Positions 43,474-51,280 of a stretch of 64,000 nucleotides of DNA are shown in pieces. The notes below the pieces were generated by a model. The model did not search any database, was not told the origin of the DNA, and saw nothing but the letters and a program-made list of their open reading frames with translations. Position numbers and translations under genes: made by a program. The stretch's first letter is position 1; each line of letters begins with the position of its first letter. Origin of the DNA: Kribbella italica (GTDB lineage Bacteria; Actinomycetota; Actinomycetes; Propionibacteriales; Kribbellaceae); the NCBI RefSeq assembly GCF_014205135.1, contig NZ_JACHMY010000001.1, forward strand, positions 8,556,001 to 8,620,000, read 5' to 3'.

Positions 43474-44103
43474 TCAGGAGGCGGCGCCGAGGATGAGGCC
43501 GGCGGCCAGTACGCCGTACGCCGTACCGGCGGCGCGGGGGAGCCACTGGTTGGCGGCACGGTGCCGGCGGAGGAAGCGGCCGACGCGGACGGCGCCGCTG
43601 CCGACGGTGAGGTCGACGGCGAGGCCGATCAGCAGCATGGTGAGGCCGAGGACGAAGAGCTGCAAGGCCTGGCGGCCGAGGGTCGGGTCGACGAACTGGG
43701 GCAGGAAGGCCAAGTAGAACAGCAGGATCTTCGGGTTGGTGAGGCTGTTGACGACGCCTCGGAGGTAGACCGGGCCGAACCGGTCCGGCACGGGCTCGCC
43801 GGCGACGACCGGCGTGAGCTCGGACTTGCGGAGGGACTGGAACGCCATCCACAGCAGGTAGGCGGCGCCGGCGAAGCGGAGGCCGTCCATGGCGATCGGG
43901 GCGGCTCGGAGGACGGCGGCCAGGCCTAGGGCGACGGCGCTCGTGTGCACGAGCAGTCCGGTCGCGGTACCGGTGGCCGCGGCGCGGCCGGCTCGGCGGC
44001 CGCCGGTGAGGCCCTGGGCCAGAATGAACAGCATCCCGGGTCCGGGCGTGAGGTTGATGATCAGTGCGGCCAGCAGGAATGCGGCGAAGAGTTGTGGGTT
44101 CAT
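43474..44103 (-). CDS. LysE/RhtB-family amino-acid exporter
   Basis: 209 residues with six expected membrane segments. The family motif LTPGPGMLFILAQGLTGGRRAG is seen in the first loop in parts LTPGPGMLF and GLTGGRRAG; LLWMAFQSLRKSE and LTNPKILLFYLAFLPQF are the other conserved parts. I chose the ATG at 44103. It is divergent from a LysR-type gene across 74 bases, the arrangement of exporter and regulator pairs such as LysE/LysG. Confidence 0.93.
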   Translation of the reverse strand: MNPQLFAAFLLAALIINLTPGPGMLFILAQGLTGGRRAGRAAATGTATGLLVHTSAVALGLAAVLRAAPIAMDGLRFAGAAYLLWMAFQSLRKSELTPVVAGEPVPDRFGPVYLRGVVNSLTNPKILLFYLAFLPQFVDPTLGRQALQLFVLGLTMLLIGLAVDLTVGSGAVRVGRFLRRHRAANQWLPRAAGTAYGVLAAGLILGAAS

Positions 44104-44137
44104 GCTTCGAGCATCAGGCGAAAGTCGTATGACGTCT

Positions 44138-44163
44138 AATGCCAATATCGGCGCCAACGCATT
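44138..44163. promoter_or_regulatory. Probable LysR-type binding site in the lysE/lysR divergent region
   Basis: AATGC (44138-44142) and GCATT (44159-44163) form an interrupted palindrome. CAAT (44143-44146) and ATTG (44161-44164) add a second, overlapping one. The site lies 15 bases before the LysR start in A/T-richer DNA, as expected for autoregulation with control of the exporter. Confidence 0.45.
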
Positions 44164-44177
44164 GATAAAGTTGATGC

Positions 44178-45038
44178 ATGCTCAACCTGACCCAGCTCAG
44201 CGTCCTGGCCGCGGTCGCCCGGCACGGATCGGTGACCGAGGCGGCCCACGAGCTGCACTACTCGCAGCCGTCGGTCAGCCATCACCTCTCGCGCCTCGAA
44301 GCGGCCACCGGCGTGAAGCTCATCCAGCGCGTGGGCCGCGGGATCCGGCTCACGCCTGAAGGGCAGCTCCTGGCCAACCGGGCGGCCGAGATCCTCGGTC
44401 GCGTCGACGCGGCCAGCAATGAACTCGCGGCCCAGGTCGGCCTGCAGTCAGGCCGCGTCCGGCTGGCCGCCAACGCGTCCGCGCTCAGCACGATCGTGCC
44501 GAAAGCCGCCGCCGCGCTCGCCCATCAGTACCCGGGCATCGAGCTGAGCCTGACCGACCACCACCCGGTCGAGTCGCTCCAACTCCTGCGGCACGGCGAG
44601 ATCGATGTCGCGCTGGTCTTCCAGTACGCCAACGCGCCGGCCGAGCGGGACGAGTTCCGCCTGGTCCACCTCGGCGACGACCCGATCCACCTGATCAGCC
44701 AGCAGCCCGACGACAGTCTCGCGAACCGTCGCGACGCCGCGTGGATCGGCGGGTGCACCCGCTGCGAGGCCGAGCTGCTCGCGGTGTGCCAACGGGCCGG
44801 CTTCACGCCGACGATCGGTTCGCACAGCGACGACATCATCGTCGTCCAGGCGCTGGTCGCCGCAGGCTTGGGCGTCGCGTTGCTGCCCGGGCTGGCGTTG
44901 CAGGCGCATCGGCGTACGGACGTCCACACCACCGAACTCAAAGGCCTGCACCGCCAGATCCACGCGGCGACGTACGGCGACCCGCCCGACCCACCCGCGG
45001 TGGCCGCCGTAGTCGAAGCACTCAGTGCGGCGTACTAG
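44178..45038 (+). CDS. LysR-family transcriptional regulator (ArgP/LysG-like)
   Basis: 286 residues. N-terminal helix-turn-helix: LNLTQLSVLAAVARHGSVTE, then ELHYSQPSVSHHLSRLE. The effector domain includes GLGVALLPGLAL near the C-terminus. The divergent LysE-type exporter is the obvious target, so the effector may be an amino acid or a related solute. Confidence 0.92.
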   Translation: MLNLTQLSVLAAVARHGSVTEAAHELHYSQPSVSHHLSRLEAATGVKLIQRVGRGIRLTPEGQLLANRAAEILGRVDAASNELAAQVGLQSGRVRLAANASALSTIVPKAAAALAHQYPGIELSLTDHHPVESLQLLRHGEIDVALVFQYANAPAERDEFRLVHLGDDPIHLISQQPDDSLANRRDAAWIGGCTRCEAELLAVCQRAGFTPTIGSHSDDIIVVQALVAAGLGVALLPGLALQAHRRTDVHTTELKGLHRQIHAATYGDPPDPPAVAAVVEALSAAY

Positions 45039-45087
45039 CGCTCCGGTCCTCCCGTGGTGACGGCTGGGCGTCGATCCCCGGCGAAAG

Positions 45088-45948
45088 TCAGCGTCGCCAG
45101 CTCGTCGGGACGCCTGCGATCGAAGTGGCGTGCTGGTTGGTGCCGGTCCTCGTCATCAGGTGCACGACCGGAGCCACGGTGTGCGGGTTGCCGAACTCGT
45201 CGGAGCCGGTTGTGCCGCTGCCGTAGGCGATCCAGCGGCCGTCCGGTGACCAGACCGGGCTGCTCTCGTACAGGTCCGGGGTGTTGGTGACCCGCTTGAT
45301 CGCGCCCGTCCGCACGGTGATCAGGAACAGGTCGCCGGACGCCTGGACGGCGAGCGTCTTGCCGTCGGGGCTCCAGTCGACCTGGCGGGGGGCGGCGAGC
45401 GGGAACGACTTCACCGGTTCGGTGGTGCCGAGCTGGAAGATGCGGACCTGGTCGGTGTTCGTGACGGTCGCGATGCGCTGGCCGCCGGGAGCCCAGGCCA
45501 TTGCGATGTCCTCGAAGCCGGACGTCGGCTGCGTGGTGACCGAGCCGTCCGTACGCCGGGCGAAGATGCCGCCGGCCTCGTAGGCGATCCACTGGCCGTC
45601 GGGCGACCAGCGGGGGAAGGCCGGTACGGACGGCCCGTCGACGAACCACTGCTCGTCGGTGCCGTCGGCGTCGGCGGTCTTCACCGACCAGCCGTCGGCG
45701 TACACGATCTTCGTGCCGTCCGGCGAGTAGTCCGGGCCGGCGTACCAGGTCAAGGTCTTGCCGAAGTCCTGGACGCCCTGACCGTTCGGCCGGGCGCTCT
45801 TCAGCAGGCCGGGATCGACCGTCGTGGTGGGGAACTCGAGGTAGAGCAACCGTCCACCGGGCGGCGGAACGGCGTCGGCCACCGTCCCTGATCCGCCCAG
45901 CAGGGCGAGTGCGAGAATGGTGGTCAGCAGGGTCTTCTTCGCCTTCAT
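45088..45948 (-). CDS. Secreted TolB-like beta-propeller (PD40 repeats)
   Basis: 286 residues. A Sec signal peptide (KKTLLTTILALALLGGSGTVADA) with a likely cleavage after ADA precedes repeats of the form YSPDGTKIVYA, WSPDGQWIAYE, WAPGGQRIATV, WSPDGKTLAV and WSPDGRWIAYG. These are WD40-like PD40 blades. Length fits a five- to six-bladed propeller. The function is unknown; such domains usually bind proteins or glycans. No partner gene is obvious. Confidence 0.85.
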   Translation of the reverse strand: MKAKKTLLTTILALALLGGSGTVADAVPPPGGRLLYLEFPTTTVDPGLLKSARPNGQGVQDFGKTLTWYAGPDYSPDGTKIVYADGWSVKTADADGTDEQWFVDGPSVPAFPRWSPDGQWIAYEAGGIFARRTDGSVTTQPTSGFEDIAMAWAPGGQRIATVTNTDQVRIFQLGTTEPVKSFPLAAPRQVDWSPDGKTLAVQASGDLFLITVRTGAIKRVTNTPDLYESSPVWSPDGRWIAYGSGTTGSDEFGNPHTVAPVVHLMTRTGTNQHATSIAGVPTSWRR

Positions 45949-46175
45949 CGGTGCTCTCCCCAGGGTTCGGCGGGCGTCACAGAGCTTGATGCCGACGCCG
46001 AGGCGAAGGTTGCGGGATCCGCAGTATAGAAGGCTGAACGGCTGTCTCCGACGTGTCTCGTACGGCGGGCAGTGGTGGGCGCCGGCGGCGATCCCGGCGA
46101 TGATTTCGGGGCCGGCCGGGGCGTGTGAAGTGGGTCTCGAAAGTTGGGATCGCCGTCTCGGGCCGGTAAAGTTGC

Positions 46176-46194
46176 TTAGGTTAGCCTTACCTAT
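46176..46194. promoter_or_regulatory. Iron box (DtxR/IdeR-type) before fprA
   Basis: TTAGGTTAGCCTTACCTAT matches the 19-bp DtxR/IdeR consensus TTAGGTTAGGCTAACCTAA at most positions and ends 14 bases before the likely fprA start. Iron-loaded repressor should silence fprA here, so expression rises under iron limitation. Confidence 0.75.
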
Positions 46195-46208
46195 TGTCTG
46201 GGGAGATC

Positions 46209-47549
46209 GTGCGAGAGCTCCGAGTCGCCGTTGTCGGTGCTGGACCGGCCGGTATTTACGCCGCCGACATTCTGACCAAGGAGTACGAGGGGGCTCACGT
46301 CGACCTGATCGAACGGCTGCCCGCGCCGTTCGGCCTGGTCCGGTACGGCGTCGCGCCGGACCACCCGCGGATCAAGGAGATCATCAAGGCGCTGCACCGG
46401 GTCGTCGGCCGCGAGCGGATCCGCTTCTTCGGCAACGTCGAGTTCGGTGTCGACCTCAAGCTCGAGGACCTGCGCCGGTACTACGACGCGGTGATCTTCT
46501 CGACCGGGGCGATGGCGGACCGCGAGCTCGCGATCCCGGGCGTCGATCTGCCGGGCAGTCACGGCGCCGCCGACTTCGTCAGCTGGTACGCCGGGCATCC
46601 CGACGTACCGCGGGAGTGGCCGCTCGAGGCCGAGCACGTGGCGGTGATCGGCGCCGGCAACGTCGCGCTCGACGTCGCGCGGATGCTGGCCAAGCCGGCC
46701 GACGAGCAGCTCACCACCGAGATCGCCGGCAACGTGTACCAGGGCCTGAAGGCGAACCGGGCCACCGACGTGCACGTGTTCGCGCGCCGCGGCCCGGCGC
46801 AGATCAAGTTCACGCCGATGGAGCTGCGCGAGCTGTCGCACTCGCCGGACGTGGACGTGATCGTGCACCCCGAGGGCTTCGAGATCGACGAGGCGAGCCA
46901 GAAGGCGATCAACGCCAGCAAGGGCACCCGGCTGGTCGTCGACACGCTGCTCAAGTACCTCGAGGCCGAGCCGACCGGCGCCGCGCATCGCATTCACATC
47001 CACCTGTGCCACGCGCCGGTCGAGGTGCTCGGCACGGATCGCGTCGAGGGGCTGCGGACCGAGAAGACCGAGCTGCAGGGCGACGGGACGGTTCGGGGCA
47101 CTGGCGAGTACGTCGATACGCCGGTGCAGGCGGTGTACCGCGCTGTTGGTTATCTGTCGTCGCACCTGCCCGAGCTGCCGTTCGACCACCAGGCCGGCGT
47201 GATGACGAACGAGCGCGGCCGCGTGCTCGACATCGACGAGGTGCCGCTGCCCGGTCTGTACGTGACCGGCTGGATCAAGCGCGGCCCGATCGGGCTGATC
47301 GGGCACACGAAGTCCGATGCGGCCGAGACGATCGCCTGCCTGCTGGAGGACGTCGAGAGCCTGCCGCGGCCGGAGATCACCGACCCCGACGCGATCGTCG
47401 CCCACCTGACCGGTCGCGGTGCGACGGTCGTCGACGCCGAGGGCTGGACCCGCCTCGACGCCCACGAGCAGTCCCTCGGCGAGGCGGCGGGCCGCGAGCG
47501 GATCAAGGTCGTCGACCGCGACGAGATGCTGAAGGCTTCCCAGGGCTGA
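46209..47549 (+). CDS. fprA: Ferredoxin/flavodoxin-NADP+ reductase, FprA type
   Basis: 446 residues. FAD enzyme of the adrenodoxin-reductase family that passes electrons from NADPH to ferredoxin. VAVVGAGPAGIYAADIL binds FAD, APFGLVRYGVAPDHP is the family signature, and VIGAGNVALDVARML binds NADP. VTGWIKRGPIGLIGHTKSDA is the C-terminal FAD contact, in parts GWIKRGP and GLIGHTKSD. I prefer the GTG at 46209; a TTG at 46194 would start inside the iron box. The iron box suggests a role in iron release or iron-limited metabolism. Confidence 0.93.
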   Translation: MRELRVAVVGAGPAGIYAADILTKEYEGAHVDLIERLPAPFGLVRYGVAPDHPRIKEIIKALHRVVGRERIRFFGNVEFGVDLKLEDLRRYYDAVIFSTGAMADRELAIPGVDLPGSHGAADFVSWYAGHPDVPREWPLEAEHVAVIGAGNVALDVARMLAKPADEQLTTEIAGNVYQGLKANRATDVHVFARRGPAQIKFTPMELRELSHSPDVDVIVHPEGFEIDEASQKAINASKGTRLVVDTLLKYLEAEPTGAAHRIHIHLCHAPVEVLGTDRVEGLRTEKTELQGDGTVRGTGEYVDTPVQAVYRAVGYLSSHLPELPFDHQAGVMTNERGRVLDIDEVPLPGLYVTGWIKRGPIGLIGHTKSDAAETIACLLEDVESLPRPEITDPDAIVAHLTGRGATVVDAEGWTRLDAHEQSLGEAAGRERIKVVDRDEMLKASQG

Positions 47550-47553
47550 GCGA

Positions 47554-47648
47554 ACCTGCAGCACTCAGTAACCTCGCGTTCCGGTCCGAGCTGAGCGCGG
47601 ACTCGCTTGGTTCGGCTGGTTTCGGTGGGGTTACTGAGTGCTGGAGGT
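47554..47648. repeat. Large palindromic element between fprA and the lipoprotein gene
   Basis: 20-base arms (47554-47573 and 47629-47648) pair at all but one position around a 55-base centre that itself contains short stems (GTCCG...CGGAC). The core arm is CAGCACTCAGTAACC. It starts 4 bases after the fprA stop. The arms are longer and the loop larger than in a normal terminator. It may be a MITE-like remnant used as a terminator. Confidence 0.55.
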
Positions 47649-47702
47649 CCGCGGGGCTGCCCGGTCGGTAGGGTTGGTGGCCTGACGCCACGGGGATGAG
47701 GG

Positions 47703-48356
47703 GTGTGGGTGAACAAGGGCTGGTGGTTGATCGTCGTCGGCGCGGTGGGCGTCGCGGCGTGTGTCGCGCGCGGTCCGGAGCCGGACGGTGACGCCAAGCC
47801 CAGTGCTCCGGTGTCGTCGGCAACCAAACCCGCGCCGAAGCCGACGCCGACCTCCACCGACTGGTGGACGGACTACGACCCCGCGCACTTCGCCGTCCAG
47901 GTCCGGAAGTCGGCGGCCGCGGCGAAGGTCAATCCGCAGTTGCTGATGGCGATCCTCTACAACGAGTCGTACAAACCGCACGACCCGGAGTTCGAGCGCT
48001 CCTGGCAGAAAATCGACTCCAACCCGGCGCTCGGCATCGCCAACATGCACGAGGCCGCGTTCGAAGACACCCAGCGCGGACGCCGGATGCCCGGCCGGAC
48101 CTGGAACGAGCTGCCCGACCACCCCGAGCTGGCCATCGAAGCCGCCGCCTGGCACCTGAGCGATCTCGCGAGGGGACTGCCGGACCGCCTCCGGACGAAG
48201 CTCACCAAGGACGAGTTGGTTGCCCTCGGCTACAACGCCGGCCGGGGCAACATGCGGCTGTTCGCCAACGGCCGCAAGCCCGGGTCGCAGGCGCAGTCGT
48301 ACCTCGACCGGTTGCGCGACAACTGGGACAAGTCCGGCGACGCCGTTCGCGTGTGA
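47703..48356 (+). CDS. Lipoprotein with lytic-transglycosylase-like (SLT) fold
   Basis: 217 residues. The N-terminal hydrophobic stretch WWLIVVGAVGVAACVA ends in a lipobox-like VAAC, followed by a Pro/Thr-rich linker. The domain has the SLT pattern: NPQLLMAILYNESYK with the catalytic Glu, NPALGIANMHEAAF, and LGYNAGRGNMRLF. This fits peptidoglycan cleavage outside the membrane. The start may be the GTG at 47703 or the one at 47709. Confidence 0.8.
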   Translation: MWVNKGWWLIVVGAVGVAACVARGPEPDGDAKPSAPVSSATKPAPKPTPTSTDWWTDYDPAHFAVQVRKSAAAAKVNPQLLMAILYNESYKPHDPEFERSWQKIDSNPALGIANMHEAAFEDTQRGRRMPGRTWNELPDHPELAIEAAAWHLSDLARGLPDRLRTKLTKDELVALGYNAGRGNMRLFANGRKPGSQAQSYLDRLRDNWDKSGDAVRV

Positions 48357-48401
48357 CCTGCGTCATGTAGGTCGTGCGCGGGCCGCACGGCCCGTGGTGT
48401 G

Positions 48402-48421
48402 GTCGAAGCGACAGCTTCGAC
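48402..48421 (+). promoter_or_regulatory. Small perfect hairpin just before the ribosome site
   Basis: GTCGAAGC, loop GACA, GCTTCGAC. It ends 15 bases before the ATG at 48437 and directly before GAGGGG, so it could affect translation starts. Its arms resemble the half-site of the LacI operators at 3853 and 12056, but the 4-base insertion makes binding by that protein unlikely. Confidence 0.35.
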
Positions 48422-48436
48422 GAGGGGACGCGAACG

Positions 48437-49468
48437 ATGGACCTGGACCGAGCCGCCCAGCACGTGGGGTTCTCGACCGTGGGACGTCAGTGGGTGCGGC
48501 AACTGCCGGCCCGTGACGGCGTACAGCTTCCGGACGATCCCGAAAGCCTGATGGAGTACTGCGGGGTGGTGGACGACGATCGGCGGGCGATGCTCGCCGC
48601 GCGACCGGACCCGGACAAGGACCCCGAGTGGTGGACGATCGTGTCCGCGCTGGCGGGCAGTCTCGAGCGGGACCTCGAGCAACCAGTCCCGTCGACAGGC
48701 TTCCAGGGGTGGCCGATGGTGCCGACGGACTCGTCGCCGGTGGGGATGTTCGCCGGCGCCTGGGCCTTGCTCTCGAGCCTGCCGCGGCTGGTCGACGTCC
48801 ACGGACGACGGGGAGTGCCCGAGACGGTCACGCGTGCGACCGTCTCCGCGCTCGGCGGCGTGATGGGCTCGCACCGGCACATCGCCGGGCGGCCGGGCGT
48901 CGGGCTGATCCCGCTGTGGGGGCCGCCGTTGCGGTTCCGCGGTGCGGACTTCGAGATCGGCCGGCACTCGTTCACGCGGACGCAGCTCGGCCTCGGCGAC
49001 GGTGTCGCCGGGCACGTGCTGATGGTCCACGTACCGCCGATCGGCCCGCTCGACCCCGAGACCTCCGAGCAGTCGATCGCCGAGGCCGCGCGGATGTTCG
49101 AGCGCTGCTACCCGGAGGAACCGGTCTCGTCGTTCATCTGCCGGTCGTGGCTGCTCGATCCGCAGCTGGCCGAGTACCTGCCGGAGGACTCCAACATCCT
49201 GCGCTTCCAGCGCCGCTTCACGCTGCTCCCCGCGGTCGCGTCCGAGGATCCGCACGACGACGACCGCGACATGATGCGGACCGGCCTGAGCGTCTTCGCA
49301 CCGGACGGTCCCGTGCTGGCCGAGGACCTCGCTCGCGTGCCCCAGAAGACCACGCTGCAACGCGCTTTCGTCACCCACCTGCGCTCCGGCCGCCACTGGC
49401 AGAAGCGCACCGGCCTCAGGTGCGTGGCGCCAGATGCGCCCGCTCGCCCTGCGGCCCGAACAGCGTGA
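48437..49468 (+). CDS. Acyltransferase-like protein of unknown function
   Basis: 343 residues, cytoplasmic. I chose the ATG at 48437 with GAGGGG upstream. The protein is rich in Trp and Pro and contains GHVLMVHVPPIGPLDPE and SSFICRSWLLDPQLAEYLPE. It resembles actinobacterial acyltransferase (GNAT-like) proteins often found next to glycosidases, but I cannot see a definite catalytic motif. Its last 53 bases overlap the convergent XRE gene, and the Ala/Pro-rich tail there may not be functional. Confidence 0.75.
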   Translation: MDLDRAAQHVGFSTVGRQWVRQLPARDGVQLPDDPESLMEYCGVVDDDRRAMLAARPDPDKDPEWWTIVSALAGSLERDLEQPVPSTGFQGWPMVPTDSSPVGMFAGAWALLSSLPRLVDVHGRRGVPETVTRATVSALGGVMGSHRHIAGRPGVGLIPLWGPPLRFRGADFEIGRHSFTRTQLGLGDGVAGHVLMVHVPPIGPLDPETSEQSIAEAARMFERCYPEEPVSSFICRSWLLDPQLAEYLPEDSNILRFQRRFTLLPAVASEDPHDDDRDMMRTGLSVFAPDGPVLAEDLARVPQKTTLQRAFVTHLRSGRHWQKRTGLRCVAPDAPARPAARTA

Positions 49469-49991
49469 GCAGTTCCGCCGATCGCTTGTCCGCGCTGCCG
49501 ATCCAGTGCGGCACCCGGGTGTCGAACTCGGCGGCCTCGCCTTCGCCGAGCAGGTACTCCTCGTCGCCGAGCACGAACCGGACCTTCCCGGTGAGCACGT
49601 AGAACCACTCGTACCCCTCGTGCGTCTGCCGCTTCGTCGTCGAGGCCCGGCCGGCGGGCGGGTAGACGACCTTGTACGCCTGCACTCCGCCCGCCCTCCG
49701 AGTCAGCGGCACGATGGTCAACCCGGACCGGCGTACCGGCCGGAGATGAATCCGCGGATCACCGGTCGGCGGCGCCGCGACCAGATCGTCGAGCGGTACG
49801 CCGTGCGCCCGGGCCAGCGGCAGCAGCTGCTCCAGCGTCGGCCGCAGCTTCCCGTTCTCCAGCCGCGACAACGTGCTCGCCGTCAGCCCGGTCTCCGTCG
49901 CCAGTGCGGCCAAGGTCGTCCCGCGTGCCCGGCGCAACCCGCGCAACCGCCCACCGACGCCGGCCAGTACGTCGTTCTCCATGTTGCCCAT
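49416..49991 (-). CDS. XRE-family regulator with cupin domain
   Basis: 191 residues from the ATG at 49991 (a second ATG at 49982 is possible). LRGLRRARGTTLAALATETG and LTASTLSRLENGKLRP form the helix-turn-helix (about 15-65). The C-terminal cupin includes HEGYEWFYVLTGKVRFVLGD and RVPHWIGSADK. Such proteins sense small ligands and often control nearby metabolic genes. It is divergent from the methyltransferase, a likely target. Confidence 0.92.
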   Translation of the reverse strand: MGNMENDVLAGVGGRLRGLRRARGTTLAALATETGLTASTLSRLENGKLRPTLEQLLPLARAHGVPLDDLVAAPPTGDPRIHLRPVRRSGLTIVPLTRRAGGVQAYKVVYPPAGRASTTKRQTHEGYEWFYVLTGKVRFVLGDEEYLLGEGEAAEFDTRVPHWIGSADKRSAELLTLFGPQGERAHLAPRT

Positions 49992-50057
49992 AGCCACATC
50001 ATGCGGATCCGCAACATTCCTTGCAAGACCGGAAGTCCTCGGCCGATGCTGGCGAAC

Positions 50058-50684
50058 ATGACCGCAGAGACCTTCTGGAACACCCAGTACGACGACCACC
50101 CGACCTGGGGCGACCGCGTGAACCCCTTGCTGATGGAGACCGCCGAGCCGCTGCCCGCCGGCGCCGCACTCGATCTGGGCTGCGGCGCCGGCGGCGACAC
50201 CATCTGGCTCGCGCGCCGCGGCTGGCAGGTCACCGCGGTGGACATCTCCAGCACCGCCGTCGCGAAGGTCGGCGCGCTCGCGCGAGAGCTCGAAGCCGCT
50301 GGGCTGCGGGGCAGCGTCACCGCCGTACAGCACGACCTGTCCAACACCTTCCCCGACGGAACCTTCGATCTCGTCTCCGCGCAGTACCTGCAGACTCGCT
50401 TCGACTTCCCTCGCAGCACAGTCCTCCGAACCGCCGCGCAAGCCCTGCGCCCCGGCGGTCTCCTGTTGCTCGTCGACCACGGCTCCATCGCGCCCTGGTC
50501 GTGGAACCAGGACAAGAACGCCCAGTTCCCCACCGCCGGCGACCTCGCGGCCGAGCTCGACCTCGACCCCGAGCAGTGGCCCGTACGCCGGGCCGACAGC
50601 CCGCAACGCGAGGCCGTCGGTCCGGGCGGCGAGACCGCGACGGTAACGGACACCGTGCTGGTCATCCAGCGGGCCGACCGATGA
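50058..50684 (+). CDS. Class I SAM-dependent methyltransferase
   Basis: 208 residues. Motif I ALDLGCGAGGDTIWLA binds S-adenosylmethionine, VTAVDISSTAV holds the acidic residue for the ribose, and LRPGGLLLLVDHG is motif III. The N-terminus WNTQYDDHPTWGDRVN resembles small-molecule methyltransferases of the TehB/thiopurine type. The start may be the ATG at 50046 or 50058; neither has a strong ribosome site. It is coupled to the DinB-like gene by ATGA. Confidence 0.88.
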   Translation: MTAETFWNTQYDDHPTWGDRVNPLLMETAEPLPAGAALDLGCGAGGDTIWLARRGWQVTAVDISSTAVAKVGALARELEAAGLRGSVTAVQHDLSNTFPDGTFDLVSAQYLQTRFDFPRSTVLRTAAQALRPGGLLLLVDHGSIAPWSWNQDKNAQFPTAGDLAAELDLDPEQWPVRRADSPQREAVGPGGETATVTDTVLVIQRADR

Positions 50685-51154
50685 AGGACGTCGGGCTGCC
50701 GCGGACCGGGGCGGACGAGAAGGCGACGCTCCAAGGGTTCCTCGACTACCTGCGGGCGGCGATCGCGGGCAAGGTCGTCGGTGTCCCCGAGCCGCAGGTG
50801 AGGACCGCGGGAGTCGAGTCGGGGACCAACCTGCTCGGGCTGGTCAAGCATGTGACGGCGGTCGAGCGCTTCTACCTGTTGGGAGAGCCGGTCCGGAACT
50901 GGCAGCAGACGTTTCGGCCGACGACTCAGGAGACCGTCGACGGGGTGCTGGCGAGCTATCGCGAGGTCGTCGAGCGGGCGAACGAGACGATCGCGGGCTG
51001 GGCGGACCTGGAGTCACCCGCGCCCGGGCCGCCGCGCAAGGGAGCGAAGCCGTCGCGGCGGTGGGTGCTGGTGCATCTGATCGAGGAGACCGGCCGGCAC
51101 GCCGGGCACGCCGACATCCTCCGGGAACAGCTCGACGGCACGACCGGGCGCTGA
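50681..51154 (+). CDS. DinB/DUF664-family protein
   Basis: 157 residues, predicted four-helix bundle. His residues in LVKHVTAVERF and in HLIEETGRHAGHADILRE are placed like the metal ligands of the DinB/YfiT superfamily, in parts HLIEETGRHAGH. Members include thiol transferases and hydrolases with mycothiol or bacillithiol. The substrate is unknown. It starts within the stop codon of the methyltransferase. Confidence 0.88.
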   Translation: MKDVGLPRTGADEKATLQGFLDYLRAAIAGKVVGVPEPQVRTAGVESGTNLLGLVKHVTAVERFYLLGEPVRNWQQTFRPTTQETVDGVLASYREVVERANETIAGWADLESPAPGPPRKGAKPSRRWVLVHLIEETGRHAGHADILREQLDGTTGR

Positions 51155-51280
51155 CGCTAATTTCTTTCCACAGGACACTAAGTCTTGACATCGCTGGGAG
51201 CAGCCTTCAGGGTTCCAATATCCTATTTGATCCGTCTGATCGATAGGCCTCCTTCGAAGTCCACAGAGAGGTCACTGCTC

